A stretch of DNA of 41,358 nt from positions 1 through 41,358 of the forward strand of contig JABHEG010000297.1 in the NCBI GenBank assembly GCA_018676675.1. The letters run 5' to 3'. Origin of the DNA: Lentisphaerota bacterium (lineage in GTDB: Bacteria > Verrucomicrobiota > Lentisphaeria > Oligosphaerales > JABHEG01). A program made the position numbers and the translations under genes. Shown in pieces: positions 1-9,039 of the stretch. The notes under the pieces are model-generated. The model was not told the origin of the DNA. It saw only the letters and a list, made by a program, of their open reading frames with translations, and did no database searches. Each line of letters starts with the position of its first letter. The stretch's first letter is position 1.

Positions 1-1
1 G

Positions 2-91
2 GAAAAGAGCGAAAAGCTGGAAAAAGCAGAGATCGCACGCAACTATAGTGCGCCAGACGAGCGTGGTATCGACAAGGAGAAGTTCCTATGA
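2..91 (+). CDS. C-terminal fragment of an unidentified protein entering from the left edge
   Basis: An open plus-strand frame runs from the first bases to a TGA at 89-91 and encodes about 29 residues. The composition is that of a real protein tail: rich in Glu, Lys, Ala and Ile, ending in DERGIDKEKFL, with no run of rare residues. The opposite strand does not read as a continuation of the neighbouring leftward gene here. The family cannot be named from so little sequence. It converges on the early-stopping gene that ends at 108, leaving only 16 bases between the two stops. It could still be a chance open frame, because 90 bases is short. Confidence 0.4.
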   Translation, partial: EKSEKLEKAEIARNYSAPDERGIDKEKFL

Positions 92-107
92 CCACGCGGC
101 AAGCAGG

Positions 108-1064
108 TTACGGAATCCAACCGAATTCTGCGCTCGAAGTGCCCTTCTCATCGGCTATTCCGACGATGAACTGCCCCCCGGCTACCCACTGTATACCAGC
201 CTGCCGGTAAGTAGTGATGAACCGATCAAATCGTGAGAAATCGAACGCCATTCGACCGCTCTCCGTCACTAGCGGCCTAATGAGAGTCAAATGGAAGGGC
301 GGATGCCTGTTGAACGGGTGTCCGTACTTGAAGGGCGGATACTCCCCGCTGGTTTCAGGGCCAGCCAGGCCTAACCGAACCAGAATCTGATTCTGGCGAT
401 GGGCTACGACATTTGCGGCCCATTTGGCGTGGGCGGCCCAAAACTCGTCAGAGAACAGCGGGATACCTAACTCCTTGCGGAAATGCACCCAGTTGGATAC
501 TCGTAACTGCTGCTTGCCGAGCACGGCTTCATGGACGCGGAGCTCAAGTTCTCGGCGGCCCCTAACGGGTTCCCCATCCTCATCATCAGCCTGGATGGCA
601 ATCACGACTTTGTAGGTGCCAGGACGCGCATCCTTTGGCACGGGGACTGTAAGCCAGATCGCCTGGCATGAATTGGCCCTAATCGTCGTGGGGGGGACGG
701 TCCACAGAGGATCTGGGAACAGTTCTGGCTCAATTCTGTCCTGGTGCGCCTCCCTCCGTATATGGCCGACATATCGAATCTTCAGGGCTTCTTGAAGCAT
801 TTCAGGGAAGGGCGATTCAAAGCTGACTCTCATGCTGTGCAAAGGCGAAGTATGGCGAAAGACAATCTGGAAGCTGGCATACTCCCCACGGGCTGCCTCC
901 GCTCGGTGAAGCCCGGTAAGAGATTCAGGTTTGCTGTCAGGAAAGACCTTCTCCAAGGGGTCAACTGTGTGGAGTGTCAGTTCTTGCGAAAACAGACGTG
1001 TGACGCTCAAATAAAAGAGCAGTATGGGGGCTCTGCGTATGCCATTGAGGAAGGTCGTCATCAT
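108..1064 (-). pseudogene. Secreted GH123/DUF4091-type glycoside hydrolase-like protein, C-terminally truncated
   Basis: The start is the ATG at 1064, chosen because AGGAG lies 7-8 bases upstream and a signal peptide follows (basic MMTTFLNGIRR, then a hydrophobic stretch ending near SQ). Residues about 25-190 form the beta-sandwich usual in front of DUF4091/GH123 barrels, with the RGEYASFQIVF and KDARPGTYKVVI signatures. The catalytic barrel then begins with NWVHFRKELGIPLFSDEFW and FSRFDRFITTYRQAGIQW. The frame stops right after the FGW element. The rest of the barrel, including the Asp-Glu pair expected of the family, is missing: 318 residues against the 550-800 usual in this family. No other frame in the remaining 107 bases resembles the missing part. 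I infer a broken gene; a sequencing frameshift or a misjoin is the alternative. Confidence 0.65.
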
Positions 1065-1140
1065 GAGTATACTCCTGTCGCCCATTGAGGTCTTTCTATC
1101 CGAAATCCTGCGCATCCGGCACCCACTGTCAGCGCCATAC

Positions 1141-2430
1141 TCAGCGGCGCGGCTTGCCCGTGTCCGCTGGAGCGCTTTGCTGACGCTTGCCGAATGGGTT
1201 CTCATACCAGAACACCCCCATGCCGCGCCCTCCTTCGCGTTCCTCGCAGGTTAGCAGGTCAAGATCGCCGTCACCATCCAGGTCAAGCATCTCGATGCGA
1301 TCGTACTTCACCCCTCTCTCGGCGCCGCTGATCTGGTGCGGCGTCCATAGATGCTCCGAAGGTGTCCGCCCGTACTCCAGCCAGAGGACGCCGTGCCTGC
1401 CCTTGGCGTTCCACGTGGTAAAAACCAGATCCGGTTGCTTGTCGTTGTCAACGTCGGCAACAACCACAGCCCGTGTGTTGCCGGCACTGAAATCAGCGGA
1501 GATCACGTATGTGTGCCACTTCAGGCCAGCGCGATCGAGTCTCTTCAGGAACAGGATCTTCATATCCTTGACTGCGACGACTGCGTCTTGCAGGCCGTCC
1601 TCATCCAGATCCCCGAGCGCCATGCTTAGCACCTCTTTGTCCTGGGCGCCCATAAAATGGTTGTTCCATGGCCGTGTCTGTACGGAGCCAATCCCCGGAT
1701 TCTCCAGCCACCGGCATCCGCGAAGTGGGCCCCTGCGGTCCGATACGACAAGGTCGGAATCACCATCCCCATCCATGTCCTGTTTCCAGATCGACATGAC
1801 CCAACCTGCCGCAGACATCGGATGCCATCGGTATGCAGAGAGGTCGCGTCCTCCCTTCGGCGCCTGAAACCAGCCGATCTGTGCGTTCTTGCCTTTTGAT
1901 CCCGCGACGAGATCGACTCCGTTCTCTCCGTCAATCTGCATGGGCCAGGCGAACATCCACTGCTGTGCGCCATTCTCCGGGTCGGCAAGCACGTCCTGTT
2001 TCCATGCTTGCGGAGTGAGAATCTGTTCGCGGTTGTCTGGCGCCCAATGAACAAAGACCTTCTTCGTCCTGCCTTCACAGCAACTGACGACATCAAGAGC
2101 GCCGTCGCTGTCAAGGTCGGCAAACACCGCGTCTTCAACTGAAGGCGTTCTGCCGACTGTAACCGCGGGCCACCTCGACGTCGCTTTCCCGTGGCCCGGA
2201 TTAAGATAGACCCGGGTTATGCCTCCTTCCTCCCAGCCTGTCGCGATGTCCATCAAGCCATCGCCATTGATGTCCGCGAGCTTGGTGCCATCAGCCCCCC
2301 GCGAGGTGTCATCGATGGTATGGCGAGCCCACGGACCACCCACCGGCTCAGCGGCCACAAGATCCGCAACCGAGGCCGGCAGCACAGTGGCAAGCAGCGT
2401 CAAACACCTGATTCCATCTGTCCATTTCAT
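1141..2430 (-). CDS. Secreted FG-GAP/VCBS-repeat beta-propeller protein
   Basis: The 429-residue product starts at the ATG at 2430 with a signal peptide (MKWTDGIRC, hydrophobic core, cleavage near VAA). Six calcium-loop repeats of the DxDxDGxxD type are spread along the chain: DINGDGLMD, DLDSDGALD, DMDGDGDSD, DLDEDGLQD, DVDNDKQPD and DLDGDGDLD. This is the FG-GAP/VCBS propeller fold common in large extracellular proteins of PVC-group bacteria. Such propellers bind ligands or act as calcium-stabilised scaffolds; no catalytic residues are apparent. The frame stays open upstream to 2859, but that extension crosses the 10-bp repeat block and overlaps the preceding gene, so I reject it. The ligand cannot be read from the sequence. 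Confidence 0.85.
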   Translation of the reverse strand: MKWTDGIRCLTLLATVLPASVADLVAAEPVGGPWARHTIDDTSRGADGTKLADINGDGLMDIATGWEEGGITRVYLNPGHGKATSRWPAVTVGRTPSVEDAVFADLDSDGALDVVSCCEGRTKKVFVHWAPDNREQILTPQAWKQDVLADPENGAQQWMFAWPMQIDGENGVDLVAGSKGKNAQIGWFQAPKGGRDLSAYRWHPMSAAGWVMSIWKQDMDGDGDSDLVVSDRRGPLRGCRWLENPGIGSVQTRPWNNHFMGAQDKEVLSMALGDLDEDGLQDAVVAVKDMKILFLKRLDRAGLKWHTYVISADFSAGNTRAVVVADVDNDKQPDLVFTTWNAKGRHGVLWLEYGRTPSEHLWTPHQISGAERGVKYDRIEMLDLDGDGDLDLLTCEEREGGRGMGVFWYENPFGKRQQSAPADTGKPRR

Positions 2431-2454
2431 GTCCGTGGTCCTTTGCGCCAACAT

Positions 2455-2474
2455 GGGCCTCAGCAACTGAGCCC
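2455..2474 (-). repeat. Short imperfect hairpin in the leader of the FG-GAP gene
   Basis: The two arms GGGCTCAG and CTGAGGCCC can pair with one bulged base around a TTG loop. The site lies 25-44 bases upstream of the ATG at 2430. No T-run follows on the leftward strand, so it is not an evident rho-independent terminator. It could be a leader stem or chance. Confidence 0.3.
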
Positions 2475-2540
2475 TGCAAAGTTCGCTGCAGGCTCTCGTT
2501 GCCCCCAGCTTCTTGTCTTGATTGTTCCGGCGAGGCGCTG

Positions 2541-2590
2541 CCCGTGTTTGTCCGTGCCTGTCCGTGTTGGTCCGTGTCTGTCCGTGTTCC
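2541..2590. repeat. Five tandem copies of a 10-bp repeat (TCCGTGTTTG-like)
   Basis: Successive 10-base units read CCCGTGTTTG, TCCGTGCCTG, TCCGTGTTGG, TCCGTGTCTG and TCCGTGTTCC. The period is exactly 10, about one helical turn. The block lies in the 208-base gap between the lactonase-like gene (ends 2639) and the FG-GAP gene (starts 2430). The 10-base period is not a multiple of three, so it does not look like a coding repeat. All copies share the CCGTG core. Possible roles are a phased protein-binding array, a slippage-generated intergenic repeat, or part of a repeat family dispersed in the genome. Confidence 0.85.
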
Positions 2591-2638
2591 GGGAGACGCG
2601 CACCGTGCCCGGCTCGGCTTGGCCTCGCCCATGCCTCC

Positions 2639-3715
2639 TCACCCCAACGTCTGCACACACACCGGTTTGGGTAACGCCAACGTACACCCGGTGTGCTCAA
2701 GGGCACCGGTCTCACTGTCAATCGCGAACACCAAGACATTGTCGCCGCGTTCGTTGGCCACGATCGCGAAACGTCCGCTCGGATCCACGTTGAAGCCGCG
2801 GGGCCAGTTGCCGCCAGTGGCTTGATGCCCAAGGACCCTGAGCCGCCCTGTTTCCTCATCCACCCGGCAAATGACCAGGCTGTCGTGCCCCCGATTTGAG
2901 CCGTAGAGGAACCGTCCGTCGGGAGTCACGCGAATGTCGGCACAGTAACTCGTCTCCGTGAATCCGGGAGGGAGGGTAGGAACGGTCTGAAATGTCCTCA
3001 GTTGCCCGGTCTCATCTGAGCGCTCCAAACAGGTGATTGTGTTGAACAACTCGTTGATCACGTAGACCCACGGTCCGGTTGGGTGGAACACGAGATGGCG
3101 TGGCCCCGAGCCGGGCGCAATGTCCACCGCATCTGGGTCAAGAGACGCCAAACGTGCCCGCTCAGCATCTACCCGATACTGCCGTACACAATCCGTCCCG
3201 AGGTCTTGAACGTAGGCAAACGAACCGTCCGGTGAGAAAAGCCCGGAATGGGCGTGGGGCCTCTCCTGACGGTCCGCGTTCACACTGCTGCCTGAGTACT
3301 GAATCGCCTGGCTTGGGGGCCCCGCCGTGCCGTCGCCCTGGATCGGCATCATGCAGACATTCCCGCCACTGTAGTTAGCGCTCAAAAGGCACGAACCGCT
3401 CGGATGAACGCTCACATGACAGGGCTTTGCGTCTCCAGTCCTCGATTGGCCGAGAAGCTCAAGCCTGCCATTGTCCCTGCCAATTCGGAAAGTGGCGATA
3501 GCTCCCGTCGGCTCGCCTGCGGGAGCATCCACATCGCAGACCGAGTAGAGAAACGAGTCATTTGGGTGCAGGTCAAGCCACGCCGGGTTGCGGACATCGC
3601 AGGAGATCGACAACGGCTCGAGCTCTCCCTTCTTCCGGTCAAGTCGGTAGGTGTAGAGGTTCGGGGCATCCGTCCCGGGTATGTAGCAGCCGATGAAGAC
3701 GAGAGTTCCACTCAT
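2639..3715 (-). CDS. 6-phosphogluconolactonase-like seven-bladed beta-propeller (lactonase family)
   Basis: The 358-residue product starts at the ATG at 3715, giving MSGTLVFIGCYIPGTDAPNLYTYRLD, a typical first blade for this family. Hallmark segments follow: HVSVHPSGSCLLSANYSGGNV, ERPHAHSGLFSPDGSFAYVQDLGTD, the signature GSGPRHLVFHPTG, and ADIRVTPDGRFLYGSNRGHDS. Family members hydrolyse sugar lactones, classically 6-phosphogluconolactone, although many homologues next to carbohydrate genes have unproven substrates. There is no signal peptide, so the protein should be cytoplasmic. It starts 10 bases after the end of the beta-helix gene, with a possible GGAG inside that gene's last codons, so the two are probably cotranscribed. 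The exact lactone is unknown. Confidence 0.88.
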   Translation of the reverse strand: MSGTLVFIGCYIPGTDAPNLYTYRLDRKKGELEPLSISCDVRNPAWLDLHPNDSFLYSVCDVDAPAGEPTGAIATFRIGRDNGRLELLGQSRTGDAKPCHVSVHPSGSCLLSANYSGGNVCMMPIQGDGTAGPPSQAIQYSGSSVNADRQERPHAHSGLFSPDGSFAYVQDLGTDCVRQYRVDAERARLASLDPDAVDIAPGSGPRHLVFHPTGPWVYVINELFNTITCLERSDETGQLRTFQTVPTLPPGFTETSYCADIRVTPDGRFLYGSNRGHDSLVICRVDEETGRLRVLGHQATGGNWPRGFNVDPSGRFAIVANERGDNVLVFAIDSETGALEHTGCTLALPKPVCVQTLG

Positions 3716-3725
3716 GGTTATCACT

Positions 3726-6700
3726 TTACTCCAGTACGATGTCGCCCGCTGAATCAACCTGGTAGATGGCAGCCCCGGTCGTCGTCCAGACCAACCACAT
3801 GTCGTCCTTCTTGTGCAGCGATCCCACGTTGAATTTGAGCGTGGAAACGTCCGCTCGAGTGAGCCCCATACCTGCAAACGGTATGCGGAGCTCACACGTC
3901 CAGCCATCCGGTGTCGTCCTGGCCGAGTAGGTGATTGCCTCCTCGAGAGTCTTTGCCTGTTTGACGGTCGCGCCACCGTGAGTAGTGCCTACGACCCGTG
4001 GTTCCGGACTGCACCAAAGCATGAAGATCGGGGTCCGCCTGGTGGCGCTCCGGTTGCGGAAGGCGATTTCCAGGCCATCTCCTCTGTACGGTTCTTCGGA
4101 ATGGACGATCGCGTTGGCTCGCCCGTGGGTGATCCGAAACGCGAGGTAGAGTGATGCCCCGTCTGCTGCTGCACAGAAGAGGTCCACTTGCCCAGCCTGT
4201 TCGCCCCCCGGACCAATCGCGAGTCTCCCGACTCCAGCGGGAGATTTCCACGGCCATTCCGTTGTGTCACCGTCTATCTTGAGCTGAGTTGGTGGGGCCG
4301 GGGCCGGCACTCGCCGCGACGTGTCCACGCCTTCGGCTGGAACGACCGTCAAAGGCGTGGCGAACGGCTCAAGCGGCCAACTAGACGGCGACGAGTGCAG
4401 ATTCCCGCTGGCATGGCAGCTCCCCCACAATCCGGAAGCCCGTTCCACCACGGGCACCCGGCTCTGCTGGAAGAGATTCCCCCGAATAAGGCTCCCCAGA
4501 GGACGACCAGCTTTGTCCGGGACCAACTCCAAGGTCATGCAGTCCTCTGTCTCGAAGCCATGGAACTGGTTGTCGATCAGACTGAAGCGCCCGGCCACCC
4601 GAATGGCGCACGCTACGTCTGTAGCCCGGCCGCGGCTAACCTGATTGCTTCGGAACAGCGATGTGGAACTGCCGTAGACATCGAGACTGACGGGAACCAT
4701 GCAGTCGCTCACAATGTTGTCGTGGATCAGCCACCGGCTCTCCGGAGGAAACAGCTCGAATGAGTCCCCCACATCAAGGTCCTGCTTCGCTTCGGTCAGA
4801 CGGAATTCGAGCGTGTCCGGATCGAACACGTCGATCGTCGACACACTCCGATCCGCCAACCACACTACGTGCCATCCCCGGTAGCATTCGGAAACGTGCC
4901 ACTCGAGCGGGAGGGAGCGCTCCTTGAACGTCTTCGCGTCCACCACGGCCGACACAGCCGAAGGACGCCGCCGCGCCGTGACCCCGCGCCCACAGTTGCG
5001 AATCTGGTTGTCATGCACGATGACATCCTGAATCCCTTCAGTGAGCGAGATTCCCGTTGTGCCGACGATGCGATCTCCGCGGACGTAAACCTGGTTATCC
5101 GAGACAATCACATGGGATGCATCGATCTTGATTCCCGTCCGCGCCTTCGCCCCCTCGCCCCGATAGGTCAGGTCAATGATATTCCCGGTCACAGTCATCT
5201 CTTTCGACGGAAATGAGTTGCGGGTTGTGTGGCTGGATACATTGATGGCCGTGCCGTTGTAGTTGACGAAAATGTTGTTGGCGATACACACCTGCCGGGC
5301 CCCATGATTCACCGTGATCCCCCCGCAACGCCCGCCACTCTCAAACACATTGTCCCGGATGATCGCCTGCCCACAGCCCAGCTCATTCAGGTGCTTATGG
5401 CGATGACTCATATCCCCAATCGTGAATGGCCCGGCATTCCGCACATAGTTCCCAATCAACCGGATGAATCGGGCCGGCCCCTCGTACGCATGCCATCCGG
5501 CACCGTCTATCCGGCAGTACTCCACTGTCGTGTTCTCGGAGGTGTCGTTGTTATTGAACGCATTGGCCGCGCAGTCGGTGACACTGCACCGCCGGAAGAT
5601 CAGCGACCGGGTGTACTGCTTCGGAGGCGTCTCCCCACCAACCCGGCTCGCGGCCTGACAGTAGAAGGCCTCCGACGCCATCTTCGAGGCATGCACATTC
5701 TCCACAAGCATGTTCCCCACACTGTGGAACGTCATGGCGGAGCACGGTTTGAGGGCACAACACCAGAAAGGAACACGGTTTACGTTGCGCATCGTGCCCG
5801 GCTTCTCAGCCAACGATGTGTGACCAACCATCTTCAGGTTGCGGACCGTGACGTTCTCGCCGCCACGCACGTCGATCACAGCACCAACGCCGTCAGTGAT
5901 GTCCAGCAACGTCTTCTCGCCGCTTCTTCCGGCGATGGTCAGATTGGCACCACGAGTATGGAGTCCACGGTGCAAGCGGTAGTGTCCGTCCGGAATGTGC
6001 AGGTTCAGCCCCAGCTTCGCCGCAACATCAACCGCTTCCTGGAGAGCCGCCGTGTCCGAGTGTTTCATGACAGCCTGGTCGCTCGACCTGGTCGGGGGAT
6101 CACGCAGCCACACTGTGTTCCCTTCCACACGCTCAATGACCGTGCGGAGCTGTGTCCGGGCGCTGATACTCAGTACGTGACCGGGGGCCAGTTGATCGCT
6201 CTCCTTGAACCGGATCTCAAGGCCGCCACTCAGCGCCTGCCAGCCGGCCTCGACAGGCACGCCCGTTCCTCGCCAGGAACGGGCCAGGTCATCACTCCAC
6301 CGGAACGTCCGCGGGGCAACCGAGGTCACCTCGATGATGAACACGAGCCAGTCTCCCCCGCTGCCATCGAAGCCCCGTACCTCCAACGCATCGTCAAAAG
6401 CCAGGTCACACTTCCCATACATGGAAGTAGGCCCGCGCACGGTGCAGGCATTGTACTGAGGGTTGCACTTGGAGAGGGTCACGTTTTGGCCGGCGGCAAA
6501 GTCCTCGATCTCGGCCACGGCAATCTGGTGCGAACCGGCCGTAACCGTCGCGTTGGTTTCGGCCCCCGATCCAGTCGCCCCAAAATCCCGAGCATTCAGC
6601 CACTGCCCGCCTTCACCCAACTCCAGGACCTCCGGGAGCAGTTCGGCGCCACGGACATCGGCCTCTCTCCCGGCGGCAACCCCCAAAGCCAACCGAAACG

Positions 6701-7229
6701 GGACATCGGGCAGGAAGTACCGACACTCAAACGTTCGCCATGTGTTGTCGGAACGCCCTCCCATTGGCGGGCCGGAAGACGCGTCCACAGTAATGACGGC
6801 CGGCGCTTTCCCAGGCGTCAGGGACTCGTAAGATTTCAGCAAGACAGGCCCACCGCGGTAGCGCACCCGGAACCGCAACACAGCCAGCCCCTTGAGCAAC
6901 TCAGGGTCAATCCTCGGCAACTCGATGTTGGCATCTCTATCCCGGGGGGCACGAATGCGCGGAAAGCGGGTGCCTGAGTCTCCGTCCAACACTGCCGTGA
7001 GTTCGCCCTTGAACCACGCATTGAGGGTCCACGCAGCGGGGATGAGGTTGCTTCCGTTCAAGGCCCATTGTCGATACTCCCCCCCCTCGGCGAGGACGCC
7101 GCCAGCCGGCTGCCATTCCTCGAAATTGCCGTTGGCGATGAGCGACTCCTCGCCGTGCAGAGGCACCCCCTGCCCCAGCACCGACAGTATAGACAGCAGC
7201 GACAGCCAACGACGTGGCGTGAACATCAT
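3726..7229 (-). CDS. Large secreted right-handed parallel beta-helix protein with C-terminal CBM9-like domain
   Basis: The 1167-residue product starts at the ATG at 7229 behind a GGGAGGG ribosome site and has a signal peptide (MMFTPRRWLSLLSILSVL, cleaved near HGEE). Residues 30-190 look like a beta-sandwich. A pectate-lyase-3/tailspike-like entry (LNARDFGATGSG) follows near 210. Coils with many VxNN, IxDNxF and VxGNxI steps run from about 390 to 915, as in the pectate lyase superfamily. Residues about 980-1167 resemble a CBM9/DOMON sandwich (LKIDGDTTEWPW, YRGDGLEIAF, WTCELRIPFAGM). Such proteins are polysaccharide lyases, hydrolases or epimerases, or purely binding proteins. I cannot assign catalytic residues, so activity and substrate stay open. 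It lies 23 bases downstream of the VOC gene. Confidence 0.85.
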   Translation of the reverse strand: MMFTPRRWLSLLSILSVLGQGVPLHGEESLIANGNFEEWQPAGGVLAEGGEYRQWALNGSNLIPAAWTLNAWFKGELTAVLDGDSGTRFPRIRAPRDRDANIELPRIDPELLKGLAVLRFRVRYRGGPVLLKSYESLTPGKAPAVITVDASSGPPMGGRSDNTWRTFECRYFLPDVPFRLALGVAAGREADVRGAELLPEVLELGEGGQWLNARDFGATGSGAETNATVTAGSHQIAVAEIEDFAAGQNVTLSKCNPQYNACTVRGPTSMYGKCDLAFDDALEVRGFDGSGGDWLVFIIEVTSVAPRTFRWSDDLARSWRGTGVPVEAGWQALSGGLEIRFKESDQLAPGHVLSISARTQLRTVIERVEGNTVWLRDPPTRSSDQAVMKHSDTAALQEAVDVAAKLGLNLHIPDGHYRLHRGLHTRGANLTIAGRSGEKTLLDITDGVGAVIDVRGGENVTVRNLKMVGHTSLAEKPGTMRNVNRVPFWCCALKPCSAMTFHSVGNMLVENVHASKMASEAFYCQAASRVGGETPPKQYTRSLIFRRCSVTDCAANAFNNNDTSENTTVEYCRIDGAGWHAYEGPARFIRLIGNYVRNAGPFTIGDMSHRHKHLNELGCGQAIIRDNVFESGGRCGGITVNHGARQVCIANNIFVNYNGTAINVSSHTTRNSFPSKEMTVTGNIIDLTYRGEGAKARTGIKIDASHVIVSDNQVYVRGDRIVGTTGISLTEGIQDVIVHDNQIRNCGRGVTARRRPSAVSAVVDAKTFKERSLPLEWHVSECYRGWHVVWLADRSVSTIDVFDPDTLEFRLTEAKQDLDVGDSFELFPPESRWLIHDNIVSDCMVPVSLDVYGSSTSLFRSNQVSRGRATDVACAIRVAGRFSLIDNQFHGFETEDCMTLELVPDKAGRPLGSLIRGNLFQQSRVPVVERASGLWGSCHASGNLHSSPSSWPLEPFATPLTVVPAEGVDTSRRVPAPAPPTQLKIDGDTTEWPWKSPAGVGRLAIGPGGEQAGQVDLFCAAADGASLYLAFRITHGRANAIVHSEEPYRGDGLEIAFRNRSATRRTPIFMLWCSPEPRVVGTTHGGATVKQAKTLEEAITYSARTTPDGWTCELRIPFAGMGLTRADVSTLKFNVGSLHKKDDMWLVWTTTGAAIYQVDSAGDIVLE

Positions 7230-7252
7230 CAGGCTTTCCCTCCCTTTCGAGT

Positions 7253-7636
7253 CTACACAAACGGAGTCGTCCGGCAACAGAGCTGAAGGGGAACACCCCA
7301 CGGATCACGCAGCATCACCAGATGCGAACCGTCTTCGAGAACGACTTCCTCGAACAAGGTCGCACCAGCCGCCACCAAACGGTCCCGCGTCTCGACCGGT
7401 GTGTCAACGGCCAGGGCCGCATGGAATACAAGGGGATTCTGGGTGCGATAGTCGGCGATCGGGGCCGTTTCGTTCCGGTAGATCTCCATCACAACCCGCC
7501 CGCCGCAGTCGGCCAGGAAGTGTGTGAACGGAGGTCCGTCCATCGCCTTCGCGATGCTCATCCCGCAGTGCTTGACGTACCACGCGGCCATGGCGCAGGG
7601 ATCCGGAACATTCAGGGCATAGTGCTCGAACTGCAC
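7253..7636 (-). CDS. VOC-family (glyoxalase/bleomycin-resistance fold) protein
   Basis: I chose the GTG at 7636: GAGGAG precedes it by six bases and it gives the standard VOC opening MQFEHYALNV. A GTG at 7681 would add 15 residues with no matching domain. The 127-residue length is one complete pair of beta-alpha-beta-beta-beta modules. Probable metal ligands are His5, Glu51 and His72. The fourth position, usually Glu, appears to be Gln118 (VPLQLCC). The family includes lactoylglutathione lyases, dioxygenases, epimerases and sugar-processing enzymes, so the reaction cannot be named. It lies 67 bases downstream of the DegT-type gene and 23 bases upstream of the beta-helix gene. Confidence 0.85.
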   Translation of the reverse strand: MQFEHYALNVPDPCAMAAWYVKHCGMSIAKAMDGPPFTHFLADCGGRVVMEIYRNETAPIADYRTQNPLVFHAALAVDTPVETRDRLVAAGATLFEEVVLEDGSHLVMLRDPWGVPLQLCCRTTPFV

Positions 7637-7703
7637 AGGCAACTCCTCTGTCGTTGGTTGCCCCTTCACCGGGGCGTTCACCGTTTTTGACGATCGAGTG
7701 CCC

Positions 7704-8903
7704 TCAGCGCAAGCGACGGATGCACTCGATCAGGCTGGCACAAGCGTACTCATTGTCAGCATCGCTCATTCCGGGGTGTATGGATACACAGAGTAGCTTC
7801 TGCGCGATGTCCTCAGAGACAGGAAGTCGCTGCCCGGCCGTGTGCTCACGCAGGTCTTTCCGGGACATGTAGACCGGCGCATTGGCAATCACACAGCCGA
7901 CGCCGAACTCGTCGGTCATCGCCTTCAGCAGTTGGTTCCGCTTCTCGCCGGCCCAGGATTCGCGGACAAGACACGTGTACAGGTAGTAAGAATGCTCGCA
8001 ATCATGCGGCTCATAGGGCGTGGTGATCTCCGGGATCCCCTCAAGCATCTCGTCTCGAGCCTGAGCCAGACGACGACGCGCGGAAATGAAGCTGTCGAGC
8101 TTGCCCAGCTGCACCAAGCCAACCGCCGCCTGGACCTTGGTCATGACATTCGATGTCCCCCAGGCTCCCACACCGCCCCCATACATGCGCACGGACCGGC
8201 AGTAGGCCTCGAGCTCGGGGTCATCTGTGGTGACCATCCCCCCTTCCCCCAGGGTCGTCATATTCTTCATGGTGTGGAATGAGAACACCGTGGCCAGCCC
8301 CCGTCCCCCGATCTTCTGTCCTTTGTAGCCGCCGCCGGCTGCGCGAGCGGCGTCCCCAATCACCGGAACGGGCCCGTGCTCCGGGTGGGGATACCGTTCC
8401 CCCACCGCGATGAGCTCATCAATCGGTGCGGACAGTCCATTCATATGCACGGGGAAGATGGCCCGTGTCCGAGGCGTCATCCGGGCCTCAACATCGACGG
8501 GATCAAGCTCGAACGTGCGGGGATCAATGTCCCCCCACACGACTTGTCCACCGGCTCCGCAGACCGCAAGGGCCGCAGCAGGAAAGTTGACAGCCGGAAC
8601 GATCACTTCATCGCCAGGCTGCAGCTTCAGGAAACGCATGACCATGTCCAACCCGGGACCAGCGCTGTTCACCGCAACCGCATACTTGGCCCCGCAGTAG
8701 TCGGCAAAGGCCTCTTCGAAGTCCGGGATCGGTGGGGCTGAAAAGCCGAAGCCCTTGCTCACGTCCATGGAATCGCGAATCGCAGCCACGGCCGCTTCCA
8801 CTTCCTCCTCACCGTAGATGGAACCAAGCTGCGGTTCGCCCTTCCAGGCCGGCGACGGCTTCGGTCGTCGCAACGCGTCCCAGATCCGTTCATCGTTTAG
8901 CAT
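7704..8903 (-). CDS. DegT/DnrJ/EryC1/StrS-family PLP-dependent aminotransferase
   Basis: The preferred start is the ATG at 8903, preceded by GGAG at a nine-base spacing; an ATG at 8918 has no such site. The 399-residue product carries the family's features: the cofactor-binding region AVNSAGPGLDMVMRFL, GDEVIVPAVNFPAAALAV, the aspartate in VIGDAARAAGG, and the Schiff-base lysine at about Lys213 in FSFHTMKNMTTLGEGG. Members aminate keto-sugars or act as related dehydratases and epimerases, usually in cell-surface sugar or antibiotic-sugar synthesis. Here it sits among catabolic-looking genes, as DegT-type proteins often do in Lentisphaerota/Planctomycetota loci, so a sugar-salvage role is as likely as biosynthesis. 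It is cytoplasmic, and its length is normal for the family. Confidence 0.9.
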   Translation of the reverse strand: MLNDERIWDALRRPKPSPAWKGEPQLGSIYGEEEVEAAVAAIRDSMDVSKGFGFSAPPIPDFEEAFADYCGAKYAVAVNSAGPGLDMVMRFLKLQPGDEVIVPAVNFPAAALAVCGAGGQVVWGDIDPRTFELDPVDVEARMTPRTRAIFPVHMNGLSAPIDELIAVGERYPHPEHGPVPVIGDAARAAGGGYKGQKIGGRGLATVFSFHTMKNMTTLGEGGMVTTDDPELEAYCRSVRMYGGGVGAWGTSNVMTKVQAAVGLVQLGKLDSFISARRRLAQARDEMLEGIPEITTPYEPHDCEHSYYLYTCLVRESWAGEKRNQLLKAMTDEFGVGCVIANAPVYMSRKDLREHTAGQRLPVSEDIAQKLLCVSIHPGMSDADNEYACASLIECIRRLR

Positions 8904-9039
8904 CGTGCTGCACTCCATGCTGCTCTGGTAGTCTCAGACGCACCAAGGCCGTTCAGGGCGCCCCTGATGTCCAGGCAATGGTCGCATCAAGGCCACGCAA
9001 CCCACGCCGCATCCATCAGGGAGCCGCCCCCGCCAGATC

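Noticed and set aside
5229..6977. 582-residue plus-strand open frame antisense to the beta-helix gene
   Set aside because: It lies wholly within a gene with a signal peptide and clear repeats. Its product is rich in Arg, Pro and His with no domain, typical of antisense frames in GC-rich DNA.
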